NCBI GenBank assembly: GCA_035549175.1
Contig: DASZRL010000123.1
Location: forward strand, 17,940-81,939
Length of the DNA stretch: 64,000 nt
Direction of reading: 5' to 3'
Source of the DNA: DASTSN01 sp035549175
GTDB lineage: Bacteria > Bacteroidota > Bacteroidia > Chitinophagales > Chitinophagaceae
Below the pieces are notes generated by a model that was not told the DNA's origin, ran no database searches, and saw nothing but the letters and a program-made list of their open reading frames with translations. This document shows positions 35,671 through 46,000 of this stretch, in pieces (the first letter of the stretch is position 1; each line of letters opens with the position of its first letter). The translations under genes were made by a program, and so were the position numbers.

Positions 35671-36030
35671 TTATGCCGGGGTCAGCATCTGGTCGGTGGC
35701 TGAGAAGTCAAACTGAGCTGCCTTCCGGTTGACCACCTGGATATATTCCCGGGCATCTTCTTTTTCTTCAATGCGGGAGTGAAGCTCAGCGCCGTCTATG
35801 AAGTCGCTGAGGCGGAAAAGTTCACTGACGTTGATAAACCGCCATTGGACCAGCTGCTTCTTTTCATTATAGAACGTATCCTCCTCCTTCCTGCCCAGCT
35901 GGCACGCCTTGGTATATGCCTCCTCGGCATCCCCGGCTGAAACCAGCCTCAACTGCTCGTCAAATTGTGGCGTGTGCTGGCCGTTGCCGCAAACGATTTG
36001 AAAAATAATTTTTGCAATGTACCAGTTCAT
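35671..36030 (-). CDS. DUF4288 protein
   Basis: This 119-residue soluble protein opens WYIAKIIFQI and has the ...QFDEQLRLVSAGDAEEAYTKA pattern of the DUF4288 family of unknown function. It sits 8 bases before the kinase gene and after the LiaF-like gene, in the same direction. The placement suggests a role in the same envelope-response circuit, but nothing in the sequence indicates a mechanism. Confidence 0.8.
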   Translation of the reverse strand: MNWYIAKIIFQIVCGNGQHTPQFDEQLRLVSAGDAEEAYTKACQLGRKEEDTFYNEKKQLVQWRFINVSELFRLSDFIDGAELHSRIEEKEDAREYIQVVNRKAAQFDFSATDQMLTPA

Positions 36031-36087
36031 GGTAATACTCTTTAATGGTTCCCGGACAGGTTCGGGCCCGAAACCCGGTGGCCGGGG

Positions 36088-36897
36088 TTAATTCTTTATA
36101 TCAATGCCGCCAAAGATGACCGTACCTTTCAACAGGAGGATCTTCTCGGGGTTATCAGTTATATGCTGGATCGGTCGCTTGTCCTCAACTCCCCCGAATA
36201 TGGTTACCACCTCCGATTTCACAGTCCAGTTGGTGGGGATGATGAGCTTGGTACCTCCGAAAATTTCAGTAATGTCTAACCATATGGTGCCATGGATATC
36301 TGCCTGGGTAAGATTCAGTTCCGTTCCGCCAAAAATATTTGTGATGTCTCCGCCCCGGAAATCCTTGGAAAGAATATTCTTCTTTACCCCGCCAAAAATG
36401 CTGGTGGCATCAACAAAATCCTCCTTGGAATTCCCGGCAGCTTCCCAGCTCTTACCGGTATTATCATCGCGCGTCTTCTGGTCCAGGTGATCCATCCAGT
36501 CACGCCGGTGTCGCCCCGGGTTAAGCAAAAAGAACAGGCCGATGGCGATGATCACGATGGGCCAGATGTGTTTATGCAGGTCACCTGCCAGCACGTAATC
36601 ATTGAGCAGGAAGGCTCCCCCGACCAGTAGCAGGATAAACCAGGCTGATCCGCTGAAGCGGTGACGTATGCCGATAAACAGGCCCAGGGCGATCAGCAGG
36701 GTCTGCCAGGTGAACAACCAGTCCGGCAGGTTAAAGTCCATGGATTTGAGCAGGGCAGCACTACCTATGACAAGCAGAAAAATCCCGGTCCACAGGTGGC
36801 CGTGCCGTCCACGCCGCTCGGCCCGCCTGTCCCGGCGGTCCTGCCATCTCTCCCAGCGCTCTTGCTGCCTTTCATATCTGGCATCAAAATCGTTCAT
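36088..36897 (-). CDS. LiaF-like membrane protein (DUF5668 + LiaF C-terminal domain)
   Basis: This 269-residue protein has an arginine-rich N-terminus with repeated RWERWQDRRDRR-like pattern, four short helices (about 34-130) of the DUF5668 type, and a C-terminal beta-helical domain with repeated (V/I)FGG(V/T) turns at roughly 168-266. That C-terminal domain is shared with LiaF of Firmicutes, which holds the LiaS kinase off until cell-wall stress. The adjacent kinase and LytTR regulator support a comparable three-component system. Confidence 0.82.
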   Translation of the reverse strand: MNDFDARYERQQERWERWQDRRDRRAERRGRHGHLWTGIFLLVIGSAALLKSMDFNLPDWLFTWQTLLIALGLFIGIRHRFSGSAWFILLLVGGAFLLNDYVLAGDLHKHIWPIVIIAIGLFFLLNPGRHRRDWMDHLDQKTRDDNTGKSWEAAGNSKEDFVDATSIFGGVKKNILSKDFRGGDITNIFGGTELNLTQADIHGTIWLDITEIFGGTKLIIPTNWTVKSEVVTIFGGVEDKRPIQHITDNPEKILLLKGTVIFGGIDIKN

Positions 36898-37296
36898 ATT
36901 ATCGCGTTTACGTCAAAACTAACTGGAGTTTTCCGGGCATCCAAGCATCATCAGGCAACCAGCAGGGCCAACTCGGTAAGCTGCAGGCTGGAATCGGTGA
37001 ATGGGGGCAGCCTGGGAACTGCCTGCGCAGGCTCTGTATAATGACCCCTTTCCACTCCCCGGTGGCGGACCGCTTTTCTGTGATGGGGGTGGTGGGCCAG
37101 AGCCTGGCAAGCTGGGGGGAAGCTGGGCATGAAATGTTCAGATCAGCCGGACCAGCCCGGGTACCCGGGTCACGGGCGTCCGGCGGGTCCATCCTTTTCG
37201 CGGTCACCCGGCTGCGTATGTAGTGCGGGGCCAGGCCTTTAAAAAGCCTCGCTTTGGGGAAGTTGCGGCCCGGGATTCCCGGAACGGGACAAACCG
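36898..37296. other. intergenic region, no gene recognised
   Basis: About 400 GC-rich bases lie between the LiaF-like gene start and the adenine deaminase stop. A 99-codon minus-strand frame (36908-37207) has proline-rich, non-biased composition and is not credible. No terminator, tRNA or repeat was seen. Confidence 0.5.
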
Positions 37297-38964
37297 CTAG
37301 GACCGAACCGCTGGGATAAGCTCAAACCGATCCCCGTCAAACAGCCCGAGATCGCTGAGCTTCAGGTGGGGGATGACCAGCAGGGCCATGAAGGACAGGG
37401 TCATGAAGGGAGCCGTGAGGCTGCAACCATGGTCTTTCACCAGGCGGTCGAGCTGCGCATAGGCATCGGCCACCTGGTATCCGTCCTGTTGGCTCATCAG
37501 GCCTGCCACCGGAAGGGGTAATACGCTTTCCAGGTCAGGGTGTACGTAGCAGATGCCGCCCTGGTGGCTGATCAGCAGGTTCACCGCGCGGCAGATATCC
37601 CGGTCCTCCACGCCGACTACGACCAGGTTGTGACTGTCATGGGCTACCGAGGATGCAATCGCCCCGGATTTCAATCCGAAATTGCGGATAAATGACACGG
37701 CGACCGGGGCGTCCCGGTACCGGTTCACCACGGCAATCTTCAGCAGGTCCCGTCCGGGATCACTGACCAGGCAGCCTCTCCGGATGCAGGGTTTTTCCCA
37801 GCTTTTCCGGGTGATGAGCTGTCCGTCAAGGGCCTCAATCACGGCCATCTCCTGGCCGGGGGCATCCGGGCGTTCCCGGATTTCAAAGTCTGACACCTGC
37901 TTTTTTCCGCAGCCGAAGTGATTGATCGGTTGGGGGGACGGGGCTGGCACCTCGATCCTGGAGAGCCCGTTTTCAGCAACCAGGTTGCCATCGAGGTAGG
38001 TTTGCAGGACCTCAAAGGTTTCCAGGTCTTTCAGTACAACCAGGTCAGCCGGATCGCCAACTCGGAGCAGGCCCACCTCGAGTTTATAATGCATGACGGG
38101 GTTGACACAGGCAGCCCGCAGGATGTGGAATACGGGGATCCCGGCCCTGCGCGCGCGGGCGCAGAGCTGGTTGATATGCCCATCCACCAGGCTGTCAGGG
38201 TGCTTGTCGTCGCTGCAGAACATCATCTGGTCCGGGTAGTCGTTGAGCAGATCGATCAGGGCGTCGAAGTTTTTGGCGGCACTGCCTTCCCGGATCAGGA
38301 TTTTCATGCCATAGCCGATTTTCTCCAGGGCTTCTTCCCGGGCAAAGCATTCATGATCTGTGGAGATGCCAGCCTCGACATACCGCCGGGCCGCCTCTCC
38401 CCGCAACCCGGGAGCATGGCCGTCCACGGGCTTGTTCAGGCGCCTGGCTGCCGCGATCTTCTGCAGGACAACCGGGTCTTCCTGAAGAACGCCGGGGAAA
38501 TTCATCATTTCACTGAGGTACCTGATTTCGGGTTGCTTCAGCAGCTCTTCCACGGCATCCGCATCGAGCACAGCGCCGGCAGTTTCCAGGGAAGTGGCCG
38601 GCACGCAACTGGGCGCGCCGAAGTTGAACTTAAACGGGCTCTGGCGGGCATTGTCCATCATGAATTGAACTCCCGGAACCCCACAGACATTGGCGATTTC
38701 ATGCGGATCGCTCACCGTGGCGACGGTTCCGTGCACAACGGCAAGCCGGGCAAACTGGACCGGTATCAGCATGGAGCTTTCTATATGGACGTGACTGTCT
38801 ACAAATCCGGGGACCAGGTAGGGGCCGTTTTTCACCGTTTGCGCCCTTTCCCCGGTTAGTTCCTGCAGGGCGCCGATACGCCCGTCCTCTACCCTCACCT
38901 CGGCGGGATACATCCGCTGCCCAATCGGATCCACAACTTGTCCGGTAATGCTGAATGATGCCAT
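37297..38964 (-). CDS. ade: adenine deaminase (Ade family)
   Basis: The 555-residue amidohydrolase converts adenine to hypoxanthine in purine salvage. Features are PGFVDSHVHIESSM (first metal-binding His pair), SDPHEIANVCG, the GHAPGL segment with its histidine, the CSDDKHPDSL region, and the Ade-specific C-terminal domain with VAHDSHNLVVVG. The ATG at 38964 matches normal family length; the open frame reaches 39285 but the extra residues are not homologous and would run into the neighbouring divergent promoter. Confidence 0.9.
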   Translation of the reverse strand: MASFSITGQVVDPIGQRMYPAEVRVEDGRIGALQELTGERAQTVKNGPYLVPGFVDSHVHIESSMLIPVQFARLAVVHGTVATVSDPHEIANVCGVPGVQFMMDNARQSPFKFNFGAPSCVPATSLETAGAVLDADAVEELLKQPEIRYLSEMMNFPGVLQEDPVVLQKIAAARRLNKPVDGHAPGLRGEAARRYVEAGISTDHECFAREEALEKIGYGMKILIREGSAAKNFDALIDLLNDYPDQMMFCSDDKHPDSLVDGHINQLCARARRAGIPVFHILRAACVNPVMHYKLEVGLLRVGDPADLVVLKDLETFEVLQTYLDGNLVAENGLSRIEVPAPSPQPINHFGCGKKQVSDFEIRERPDAPGQEMAVIEALDGQLITRKSWEKPCIRRGCLVSDPGRDLLKIAVVNRYRDAPVAVSFIRNFGLKSGAIASSVAHDSHNLVVVGVEDRDICRAVNLLISHQGGICYVHPDLESVLPLPVAGLMSQQDGYQVADAYAQLDRLVKDHGCSLTAPFMTLSFMALLVIPHLKLSDLGLFDGDRFELIPAVRS

Positions 38965-39172
38965 TGCACGGGTTTGATGGAGAAAGGTAGGCGCATTACC
39001 TGAAGAAAACAAAGGGTTTACCCGGACGGGAATTCCAAAAATTTGCTTAAAGCCGCAGTCTTTCAAACGGAAAGCTCTTGAATTGTGTTTATTTTGCAGC
39101 GTTTCGGCAGACACCGGACAATGGACCAGATGTGTCAGAACAATCCCCGTTTGCGGTGAACCGGAAAATGAA

Positions 39173-39874
39173 ATGCACATGAATTGCCTGATTGTAGACG
39201 ACAATAAGATGGCCCGGATGGCGATGAGACAGTTGGTAAGCCAGGTGGAAGGGCTTGCGCTCGCCGGGGAATGCAATTCGGCCATGGAGGCCTACAACCT
39301 CGTGCAGAAGGGAAACATTGATTTGCTCCTGCTGGATATTGAAATGCCCGGCATGAGCGGCATTGAGCTTACCAGGAATCTGGGGGACAGGAGTCCCCTG
39401 ATTGTTTTTACCACGGGGAAAGCCGATTACGCCGTGGAGGCATTTGAGCTCAATGTGGTGGATTACCTGGTGAAGCCGGTTTCTCCAGGCAGATTCGTGC
39501 AGGCCATAGAAAAGGCCAGGGAGGTCCTGGACAGTAACCGCCAGGACGTCAAGGTTAATGAACGGGAATTCGTATTTGTCCGGGACAACGGGATCCTGAA
39601 GCGCGTTGATATCGATCAGATCCTCTTTCTGGAGGCAATGGGTGATTACGTCAAAGTCCATACAGCCCAGAAATTTCATATCGTGCATTCCACGCTCAAG
39701 GCAATTGAGGAGAAGCTGCCCGGCTCCAAATTCATGCGCGTTCACCGAAGTTATATCGTGTCTCTTCCCAGGATTGACTACATCGAGGATGGCACCATTT
39801 TTATCGGGAAGAGCGCCATTCCGGTGGCAGACGCATTTCGGGGTACCCTGAACCAGCGACTGAACCTGCTTTGA
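39173..39874 (+). CDS. LytTR response regulator
   Basis: The 233-residue protein has a receiver (DD at 9-10; Asp55 in LLLDIEMP) and a LytTR domain from about 133 with DQILFLEAMGDYVKVH and KFMRVHRSYIV. A second ATG two codons later is an equally good start. There is no kinase gene adjacent on the same strand, so it may pair with a distant LytS-type kinase or take phosphate from the hybrid kinase at 40.7 kb. A long structured intergenic region follows its stop. Confidence 0.88.
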   Translation: MHMNCLIVDDNKMARMAMRQLVSQVEGLALAGECNSAMEAYNLVQKGNIDLLLLDIEMPGMSGIELTRNLGDRSPLIVFTTGKADYAVEAFELNVVDYLVKPVSPGRFVQAIEKAREVLDSNRQDVKVNEREFVFVRDNGILKRVDIDQILFLEAMGDYVKVHTAQKFHIVHSTLKAIEEKLPGSKFMRVHRSYIVSLPRIDYIEDGTIFIGKSAIPVADAFRGTLNQRLNLL

Positions 39875-39889
39875 GGAAGCGTCGCCGGG

Positions 39890-40456
39890 AATCCACCGAG
39901 ACGTTTTACGGTACTGGACCCTTCACACGACGATACCGGGATTGGATCGTAAAGTCCTGGATCCCGGCCCGCGTGTTTTTCATCCACCTGATCACGCGGT
40001 TCCAATACCAAGAGCCCCTAAGCCCTATTCGAAGGCTGAGAAGGTCCCACGTCAATGGATTGGACCGGTAAGCGTACGGGCGGGAGTAGGAGACGCTTGC
40101 TAGCTGGCCATGGTCTAGTTGCGTGATCATCCCAGGTACCCTCGTAAGGGTTTGGTGAATCACCTGCAAGGGGAACCTCTTACGCCCAGCGAAGGCCAAC
40201 GCAGAGTCGATTCACCGACAGATTTACTTTTTTTACCGAAACAAACTAATCGACCGCCTATTTCATATTACACAAGGTTGCATCCGTTTGTATTTTTATA
40301 CCAGATTCTATCGCCCCACAAGGCAACGTAAACGGGCCTGCAGGTTGCCAGCCTACCACGGATGCGGCCTCTGGCCATTTCAAGAGTCTCGGGTCATGTA
40401 GAATAAACCCATAGCAGTTGGGTTCGGGTTAAGGGCTGCCAAAAGCAGCCCTTTTT
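39890..40456 (+). ncRNA. candidate structured RNA region of unknown class
   Basis: The 585-base gap after the LytTR gene is full of perfect inverted repeats: CCGCGTG/CACGCGG (39969-39999), AGCC/GGCT (40021-40036), AAGCGT/ACGCTT (40070-40098), ACCCT-CGTA-AGGGT (40138-40151), GGTGAATC/GATTCACC (40154-40215), GGCAAC/GTTGCC (40322-40349) and an AACCCA/TGGGTT stem. It ends at an intrinsic terminator. It does not match RNase P, tmRNA, SRP or tRNA signatures that I can recall. One or two separate RNAs, a long 3' UTR or a decayed intron-like element are alternatives. Confidence 0.4.
40431..40456 (+). terminator. intrinsic terminator abutting a start codon
   Basis: AAGGGCTGC and GCAGCCCTT form a perfect 9-bp stem with a CAAAA loop and a five-T tail on the plus strand only. 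The tail ends three bases before the ATG of the small membrane protein gene at 40460, so a message for that gene must read through it. Confidence 0.88.
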
Positions 40457-40459
40457 AAA

Positions 40460-40648
40460 ATGAAGACCAAATACTCCATAGTGTTTTTTCTGGCGATACT
40501 CCTGCTGGTCATCTGTGAGTACGTATTCCTGTCTGAAATTACCGAAGGACATCGTATGGGTGTCCTGATCGCCACGGGTTTAGGCGGATTATTTTCCGCG
40601 CTAGCCGTCGTTTTCTGCTATATGCGGTCCGGTAAAGATGTGGCCTGA
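40460..40648 (+). CDS. small two-helix membrane protein
   Basis: This 62-residue frame encodes two hydrophobic helices (about 6-26 and 34-55) joined by a short acidic, His-containing turn, with a charged C-terminus. It begins directly after an intrinsic terminator, which is unusual and suggests control by readthrough, or else a start at an internal methionine. A hybrid histidine kinase gene follows 60 bases later in the same direction. No family was recognised. Confidence 0.55.
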   Translation: MKTKYSIVFFLAILLLVICEYVFLSEITEGHRMGVLIATGLGGLFSALAVVFCYMRSGKDVA

Positions 40649-40708
40649 TTTTCCAGGTTGTACCAAAATCGATACTTTTATTGATGAAATGGCCCATTCT
40701 GCCCCGCT

Positions 40709-42895
40709 ATGCTTAAGGGTTGGTTAAAATACCTGGCACTTATTATTTTTCTTCTCGGATTAATTCTTATCGTCTTTCTTCAGTTTAATTCCGGAAAAAG
40801 CATCGACCGGCTGATCCAGGGAAATACCAGCCTGCTGACCGAGCTGAAAGCCCAGAACGACCTCCAGAAACTCCAGACCGATATCGTTTCGGTCGAGAGC
40901 AAGGTCCGCGGATCAATCATTACCCAGGACACGGCCCAAATCGTTTTAATTAAGGATTACATCCAACGGATCAGCGGCAAAGTGAATCATGTGGAAGGCG
41001 AGGTGCAGAATGAAGGTACCGGCATGCTGGTACACAGGCTGGATCTCCTGGTGGCACGCAAGGTGGCGTTTAACCAACGTATCATTGATACGTTCACGGT
41101 GGGGGGAAAACTGGCCGCGGAGCGCATTATCAACGCCAATAGTTCCGTGAGCAAGCGGCTGACGGACAGCATCTTCGATGCAGTGGACGATGTGGACAGC
41201 AGCCGCCAGGTCAGTATGAGCCAGATTATCAATTCGATTGATGACAATGGCAGAACCGCGAAGTCCAGGGGGGTGATCCTGGCCGCCGTAGCCTGCCTGT
41301 TGTGTATCGTGGCCTTTTGGTTTATTGTCCACCAGAGCATGGAGCAACAGACCCTCATTCGCGTACTCGACAGGTCGGAAAAGAAGGTGAAGGAGGCGGC
41401 CAAGATCAAGGAACAGTTCATGGCCAACATGAGCCATGAAATCAGAACCCCGATGAATGCCATCCTGGGTTTTACCAACCTGCTGGGAAAGACGGACCTC
41501 TCCGGGCTTCAGAAACAATATGTGGAAAATATACAATCCTCCGGGGAAAACCTGTTGACCATCGTCAATGACATCCTGGACCTCTCCAAGATTGAAGCCG
41601 GCATGATGCGGATTGAACGGACCGCATTCAGCCTGCGGGGCCTGATGCATTCCATCGAGACCATGTTTACCGAAAAGGCCCGGCTTAAGCAACTTTATCT
41701 GCGGGTCCATGTTGCGGAGGAATTACCCGATATTCTGGAAGGAGACCCGGTGCGATTAACGCAGATCCTGGTAAACCTGCTGGGCAATGCCGTAAAATTT
41801 ACAGATCGGGGAGGTATTACCGTGACAGTCTCGGGTGGCGAACACAACCCGGAAAGGGTACCGGTTCATTTTACCATTGCCGATACCGGCATCGGCATTC
41901 CCCGGGACAAGCTGGATACCATCTTTGAGCGGTTTCAGCAGGCGGAGGCGGATACCACCCGAAGGTATGGCGGCACGGGGCTTGGCCTGTCGATCGCCAA
42001 GCAGCTTATTGAACTGCAGGGCGGGAGCATTTCCCTCAGCAGCGAACCGGGAAAAGGCACGACTTTCCAGGTGTACATTCCCTATATGATTTCCAGGGAA
42101 TCCGTGCAGGACGTATCCCGGTTTCACGTACACCCGTCCTGGCAGGGTCCTTCCCGGAAAATCAGGATCCTTATTGCAGAGGACAATGTGATGAATCAAC
42201 AGCTGATGAAGCATCTGATGCAGGCGCACAGCATCGACTTTGACCTGGTCGACAACGGCGTGGACGCGGCCCGAGCAGCCATGACCGGAGAATACGATAT
42301 TATCCTGATGGATATCCAGATGCCGGGCATGGACGGGTACAAGGCTTCCCAGCTGATACGGGAGGAAATCAACCCGGGCATACCGATCATCGCAATGACT
42401 GCCCATGCCATGGCTGGTGAAAAGGAAAAATGCCTGAGCTACGGGATGAGCGATTATATATCCAAGCCGATCCGGGAGGAGGAATTATTTTTCCTGATTC
42501 AGCGTTATACCGGCACAGGGAATGGCCGGGAGGCACACACCCCTCTGGCCGATCCGGGTATTATCGACCTTTCCTACCTGCGGGAAATATCCAAGGGCGA
42601 CCGGGATTTTGAGCGGGAAATGATCAGGCAGTTTACGGTCCAGGTGCCGGAAGATCTCCGGGCACTGAAAGCGGCGGTGGAGGGGCCTGATTATCCCAGG
42701 ATCCGGTCGCTTGCCCATGGGTTAAAATCCGCCGTATCCTTCATGGGATTTTCAGGCCATATAATTGATATGTTATTGCAAATGGAAAAGGTCAATGAGG
42801 CAGTGGTCAACCGGGAGGATCTTGCGAGGAACTTTTCCATGCTTCAGGAAATCTGTCTGCGGGCCGTGCAGGAAGCTAATGAATTGTTAAAGTAG
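40709..42895 (+). CDS. hybrid histidine kinase / response regulator with HPt domain
   Basis: This is a 728-residue membrane phosphorelay protein. Two helices (about 9-25 and 188-208) flank a periplasmic helical sensor of about 160 residues. Then come HisKA with His243 (NMSHEIRTP), HATPase (N box near VNLLGNAVKF, G boxes ADTGIGIP and GGTGLGLSI), a receiver with phospho-Asp in LMDIQMP, and an HPt domain with the histidine in LAHGLKS. The whole His-Asp-His relay is therefore on one chain. Output must go to a separate regulator, and the LytTR protein upstream is one candidate. Confidence 0.92.
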   Translation: MLKGWLKYLALIIFLLGLILIVFLQFNSGKSIDRLIQGNTSLLTELKAQNDLQKLQTDIVSVESKVRGSIITQDTAQIVLIKDYIQRISGKVNHVEGEVQNEGTGMLVHRLDLLVARKVAFNQRIIDTFTVGGKLAAERIINANSSVSKRLTDSIFDAVDDVDSSRQVSMSQIINSIDDNGRTAKSRGVILAAVACLLCIVAFWFIVHQSMEQQTLIRVLDRSEKKVKEAAKIKEQFMANMSHEIRTPMNAILGFTNLLGKTDLSGLQKQYVENIQSSGENLLTIVNDILDLSKIEAGMMRIERTAFSLRGLMHSIETMFTEKARLKQLYLRVHVAEELPDILEGDPVRLTQILVNLLGNAVKFTDRGGITVTVSGGEHNPERVPVHFTIADTGIGIPRDKLDTIFERFQQAEADTTRRYGGTGLGLSIAKQLIELQGGSISLSSEPGKGTTFQVYIPYMISRESVQDVSRFHVHPSWQGPSRKIRILIAEDNVMNQQLMKHLMQAHSIDFDLVDNGVDAARAAMTGEYDIILMDIQMPGMDGYKASQLIREEINPGIPIIAMTAHAMAGEKEKCLSYGMSDYISKPIREEELFFLIQRYTGTGNGREAHTPLADPGIIDLSYLREISKGDRDFEREMIRQFTVQVPEDLRALKAAVEGPDYPRIRSLAHGLKSAVSFMGFSGHIIDMLLQMEKVNEAVVNREDLARNFSMLQEICLRAVQEANELLK

Positions 42896-43002
42896 TTTGT
42901 TTCAACGACCCTAAATACCTGTTCAACGATTCTGCGGGGCTGGGCCATCTATCTGGCGTTAATTTCGCTTACCCAAACCATCCTGTCAGTACGGGACCAG
43001 AT

Positions 43003-46000
43003 ATGAGCAATCAGAAGCAAGTTTTTCAAACCACTTCTTCCGTCCGGTGGAAAACCTTTCAGTGGGTTTCAAGGACGGTCATTTTCCTGTTGATCCTTAT
43101 CATTCCTATCGTTTGGATTTCCCTGGCCCGGGAAGGTAAACCGGCCCTTCCCCTGCTTGAATCTTCTAAAGCGGCCAATAAGATTTCTCCAACCAATCCC
43201 AAGGGCTTCACCAAACGGGAGGAAAGAAAATATAAGGGATTTGACGCCTTTCTCAAGGCCCGCCAGCGGAATGCCTCCTTTATTGCGGCCGAAAAAAACA
43301 GGAAGATTACGCAACGCATCCGGGCCGGATTCTATGTGGATTGGGATCCTCAGGCCTTCGCGTCCCTGCAGAGTCACATCGCGAATCTGAACACGGTAAT
43401 CCCGGAATGGTTTTTCTTTGATCCGGGGGCAGATACCATAAAGCCCCAGGTGGATGCTACGGCTCTGGGCCTGATGAAGCAAAACCATGTAAAGATTCTT
43501 CCTATTCTCAATAATGTCAATACGCGCTCCCATGACGGCAATTTTGACGGTGAACTGCTTGACCGGATCCTGCGGGATAAACGGAAGCGTGAGGCCGTCC
43601 TGGATCAGATTGTCCGCTTCCTGAATCAATACCAGTTGCAGGGAATTAATATCGATTTCGAGGAGTTGAAGGAAAGCAGCATTGAACCCATGCATGAATT
43701 CATGCGGGAACTGCATGCAAGGCTCCATCCGATGGGTCTGCTGGTTACCCAGGACATCATGCCCGATGATGAGGATTTTCATATCAAGGAACTGGCCCAA
43801 AGTAACGACTATCTGTTTCTGATGGCCTACGATCAGCACTGGGGGGGTAGTGTCCCGGGACCGGTCAGTGACCAGAAATGGATTGAAAAGCAGATGGATT
43901 TGTTCGCCAGGGACGTTCCGACCGGCAAAATCGTGCTCGGGCTGGCTGCCTTTGGCTATGACTGGCCTGAGAACGGGGAAGGAGTCAGCGTAACCTATCA
44001 GCAGGCGTTGTCCAATGCCAGGCAATACCATGCCAGTATCGATTTTGACAATGACTCCTATAACTGTTCGTATTCCTACAGCGATGCAGACAGTGTCCGG
44101 CACAGGGTGTATTTTGTGGATGCGGGCGGTAACTTCAACACGATCCGTTTTGCAGACCAATACGGCGCGGCCGGCGTGGCCCTGTGGCGGCTGGGTTCCG
44201 AGGATGAGCGGATTTGGAGCTTTTATCCAAGGGACCTGGACAATGAATCGCTGACCAGGCAGCCATTTGATTTTTCGCAGTTGAGTTCCCTGGATATCAC
44301 GACGGAGCGGCCTGATTACTTTGGCAGCGGGGAGGTACTGGATGTGGTCAGCAGCCCCCAGAAGGGCCTTATCGATATTGAGCATGATTCCACCGATAAC
44401 CTGGTCAGCGAAGAAAGTTACCGGCAGTTGCCGACCCGGTATGTTATTGACCGGTACGGTGTGGTCAAGGACCAGGTGGTGCTGACCTTTGATGACGGTC
44501 CCGATCCGGACTACACCCCACGCATCCTGGACATTCTGAAAAAGGAAAATGTACCTGCCACCTTTTTTATTGTGGGGATTAACGGGGAACGGCATTTGCC
44601 TCTGCTGAAGCGGATTTACCGGGAAGGATTTGAGATCGGCAACCACTCGTTCACGCATCCCAATATTGCGGAAGTCAGCCCTGCCCGGGCAGAAACCGAA
44701 ATGGAGGCTACGCGGTTGCTGATCGAGGCAGCCACGGGCCACAGTACCATCCTGTTCCGGGCCCCCTACAATGCGGATTCCGAACCCCAGAAGCTGGTTG
44801 AACTGATGCCGGTGGAAAGGGGGAAAAATAATCATTATTATACGGTGGGGGAAAGCATTGATCCGGAAGACTGGAATACGGACGAGGGGGTTAATGCCGA
44901 TTCGATATTCAACCGGGTGGTTCGCCAGTACCAGGCAAACCCCGAAAAAGGGATTATCCTGCTTCACGATGCAGGAGGAAACCGGGAAGCCACGGTGGAA
45001 GCCCTTCCGCGTATCATTGCGTATTTCAAGAATAAGGGTGTGCAGTTTGCGAGTGTGAGTGACCTGCTTCATTTGTCCAAAGACGCCATCATGCCCCCTG
45101 TACACAATGACGTGGTGGAATTGAACGGCTGGATTACCAGTTTTCTGTATGTGGCCGGTCGTGTTCTTTCCGTGTCTTTCTGGCTGGCTATTATCCTGGG
45201 TCTGACACGAATCCTGTTAATGGGCGGTATGGCAGCCTGGCGTTTCCTTCAGCAAAAAAGAAGGCAGCAGACTGGACGACGTCCTATCGTGCCGGCAAGG
45301 CCCCCGGTAAGTATTATTATACCAGCCTACAATGAGGAAGTTACGGCGGTCAAGACGATCACCAACCTGCTCAGGCAGGATTACCCTGAATTTGAAATCC
45401 TGTTTGTCGACGACGGATCCGCTGATCAGACCTACCAGCGGGTTCAGCAGGCTTTTGAGGGACATCCCCGGGTTACTATTTTGACCAAGGCGAACGGGGG
45501 GAAGGCGTCCGCTCTCAATGTAGGGATTGCCAGGGCCCAATACGATTTTGTAGTCTGTATCGATGCGGACACCCAGTTAATGCCGGATGCGGTTTCGAAA
45601 TTAATGGCGGCGTTTACCGATGAACGGATCGGAGCGGTTGCCGGTAATGTCAAAGTCGGCAATGCCAAGAATGTCCTAACCCAATGGCAGGCCATCGAGT
45701 ATACTACCGCACAGAATTTTGACCGCTATGCCTTTGATCTGATCAATGCGATCACCGTGGTACCCGGTGCGATCGGTGCGTTTCGGAAGCAGGCGATCCT
45801 CCAGGCCGGAGGGCTCACCTCAGACACGCTAGCCGAGGATTGTGACCTCACCATCCGGATACTCCGGCAGGGATTCATCGTGAAAAATTGCCCCCAGGCC
45901 ATTGCCGTGACCGAGGCTCCCGAGACGATTAAGCAGTTCATGAAACAGCGCTTCCGCTGGACATATGGCGTCATGCAAAGCTTCTGGAAAAACCGCGATG

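Noticed and set aside
36908..37207. A 99-codon minus-strand frame between the LiaF-like gene and ade
   Set aside because: It is proline- and serine-rich without domain features and has no supporting context.
38965..39285. N-terminal extension of adenine deaminase
   Set aside because: The extra 107 codons have no family similarity and would cover the promoter of the divergent LytTR gene; the ATG at 38964 fits the family length.
40021..40060. tRNA-like stem-loop with TTCGAA
   Set aside because: The surrounding arms do not form a cloverleaf and no acceptor stem or CCA-like end is present.
39906..40199. A 97-codon minus-strand frame inside the structured region
   Set aside because: It coincides with dense inverted repeats, so apparent coding potential more likely reflects RNA structure; no family was recognised, though it was considered.
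43069..45105. A 678-codon minus-strand open frame opposite the GH18-deacetylase-GT2 gene
   Set aside because: All catalytic motifs are on the plus strand; the antisense frame has no recognisable domain.
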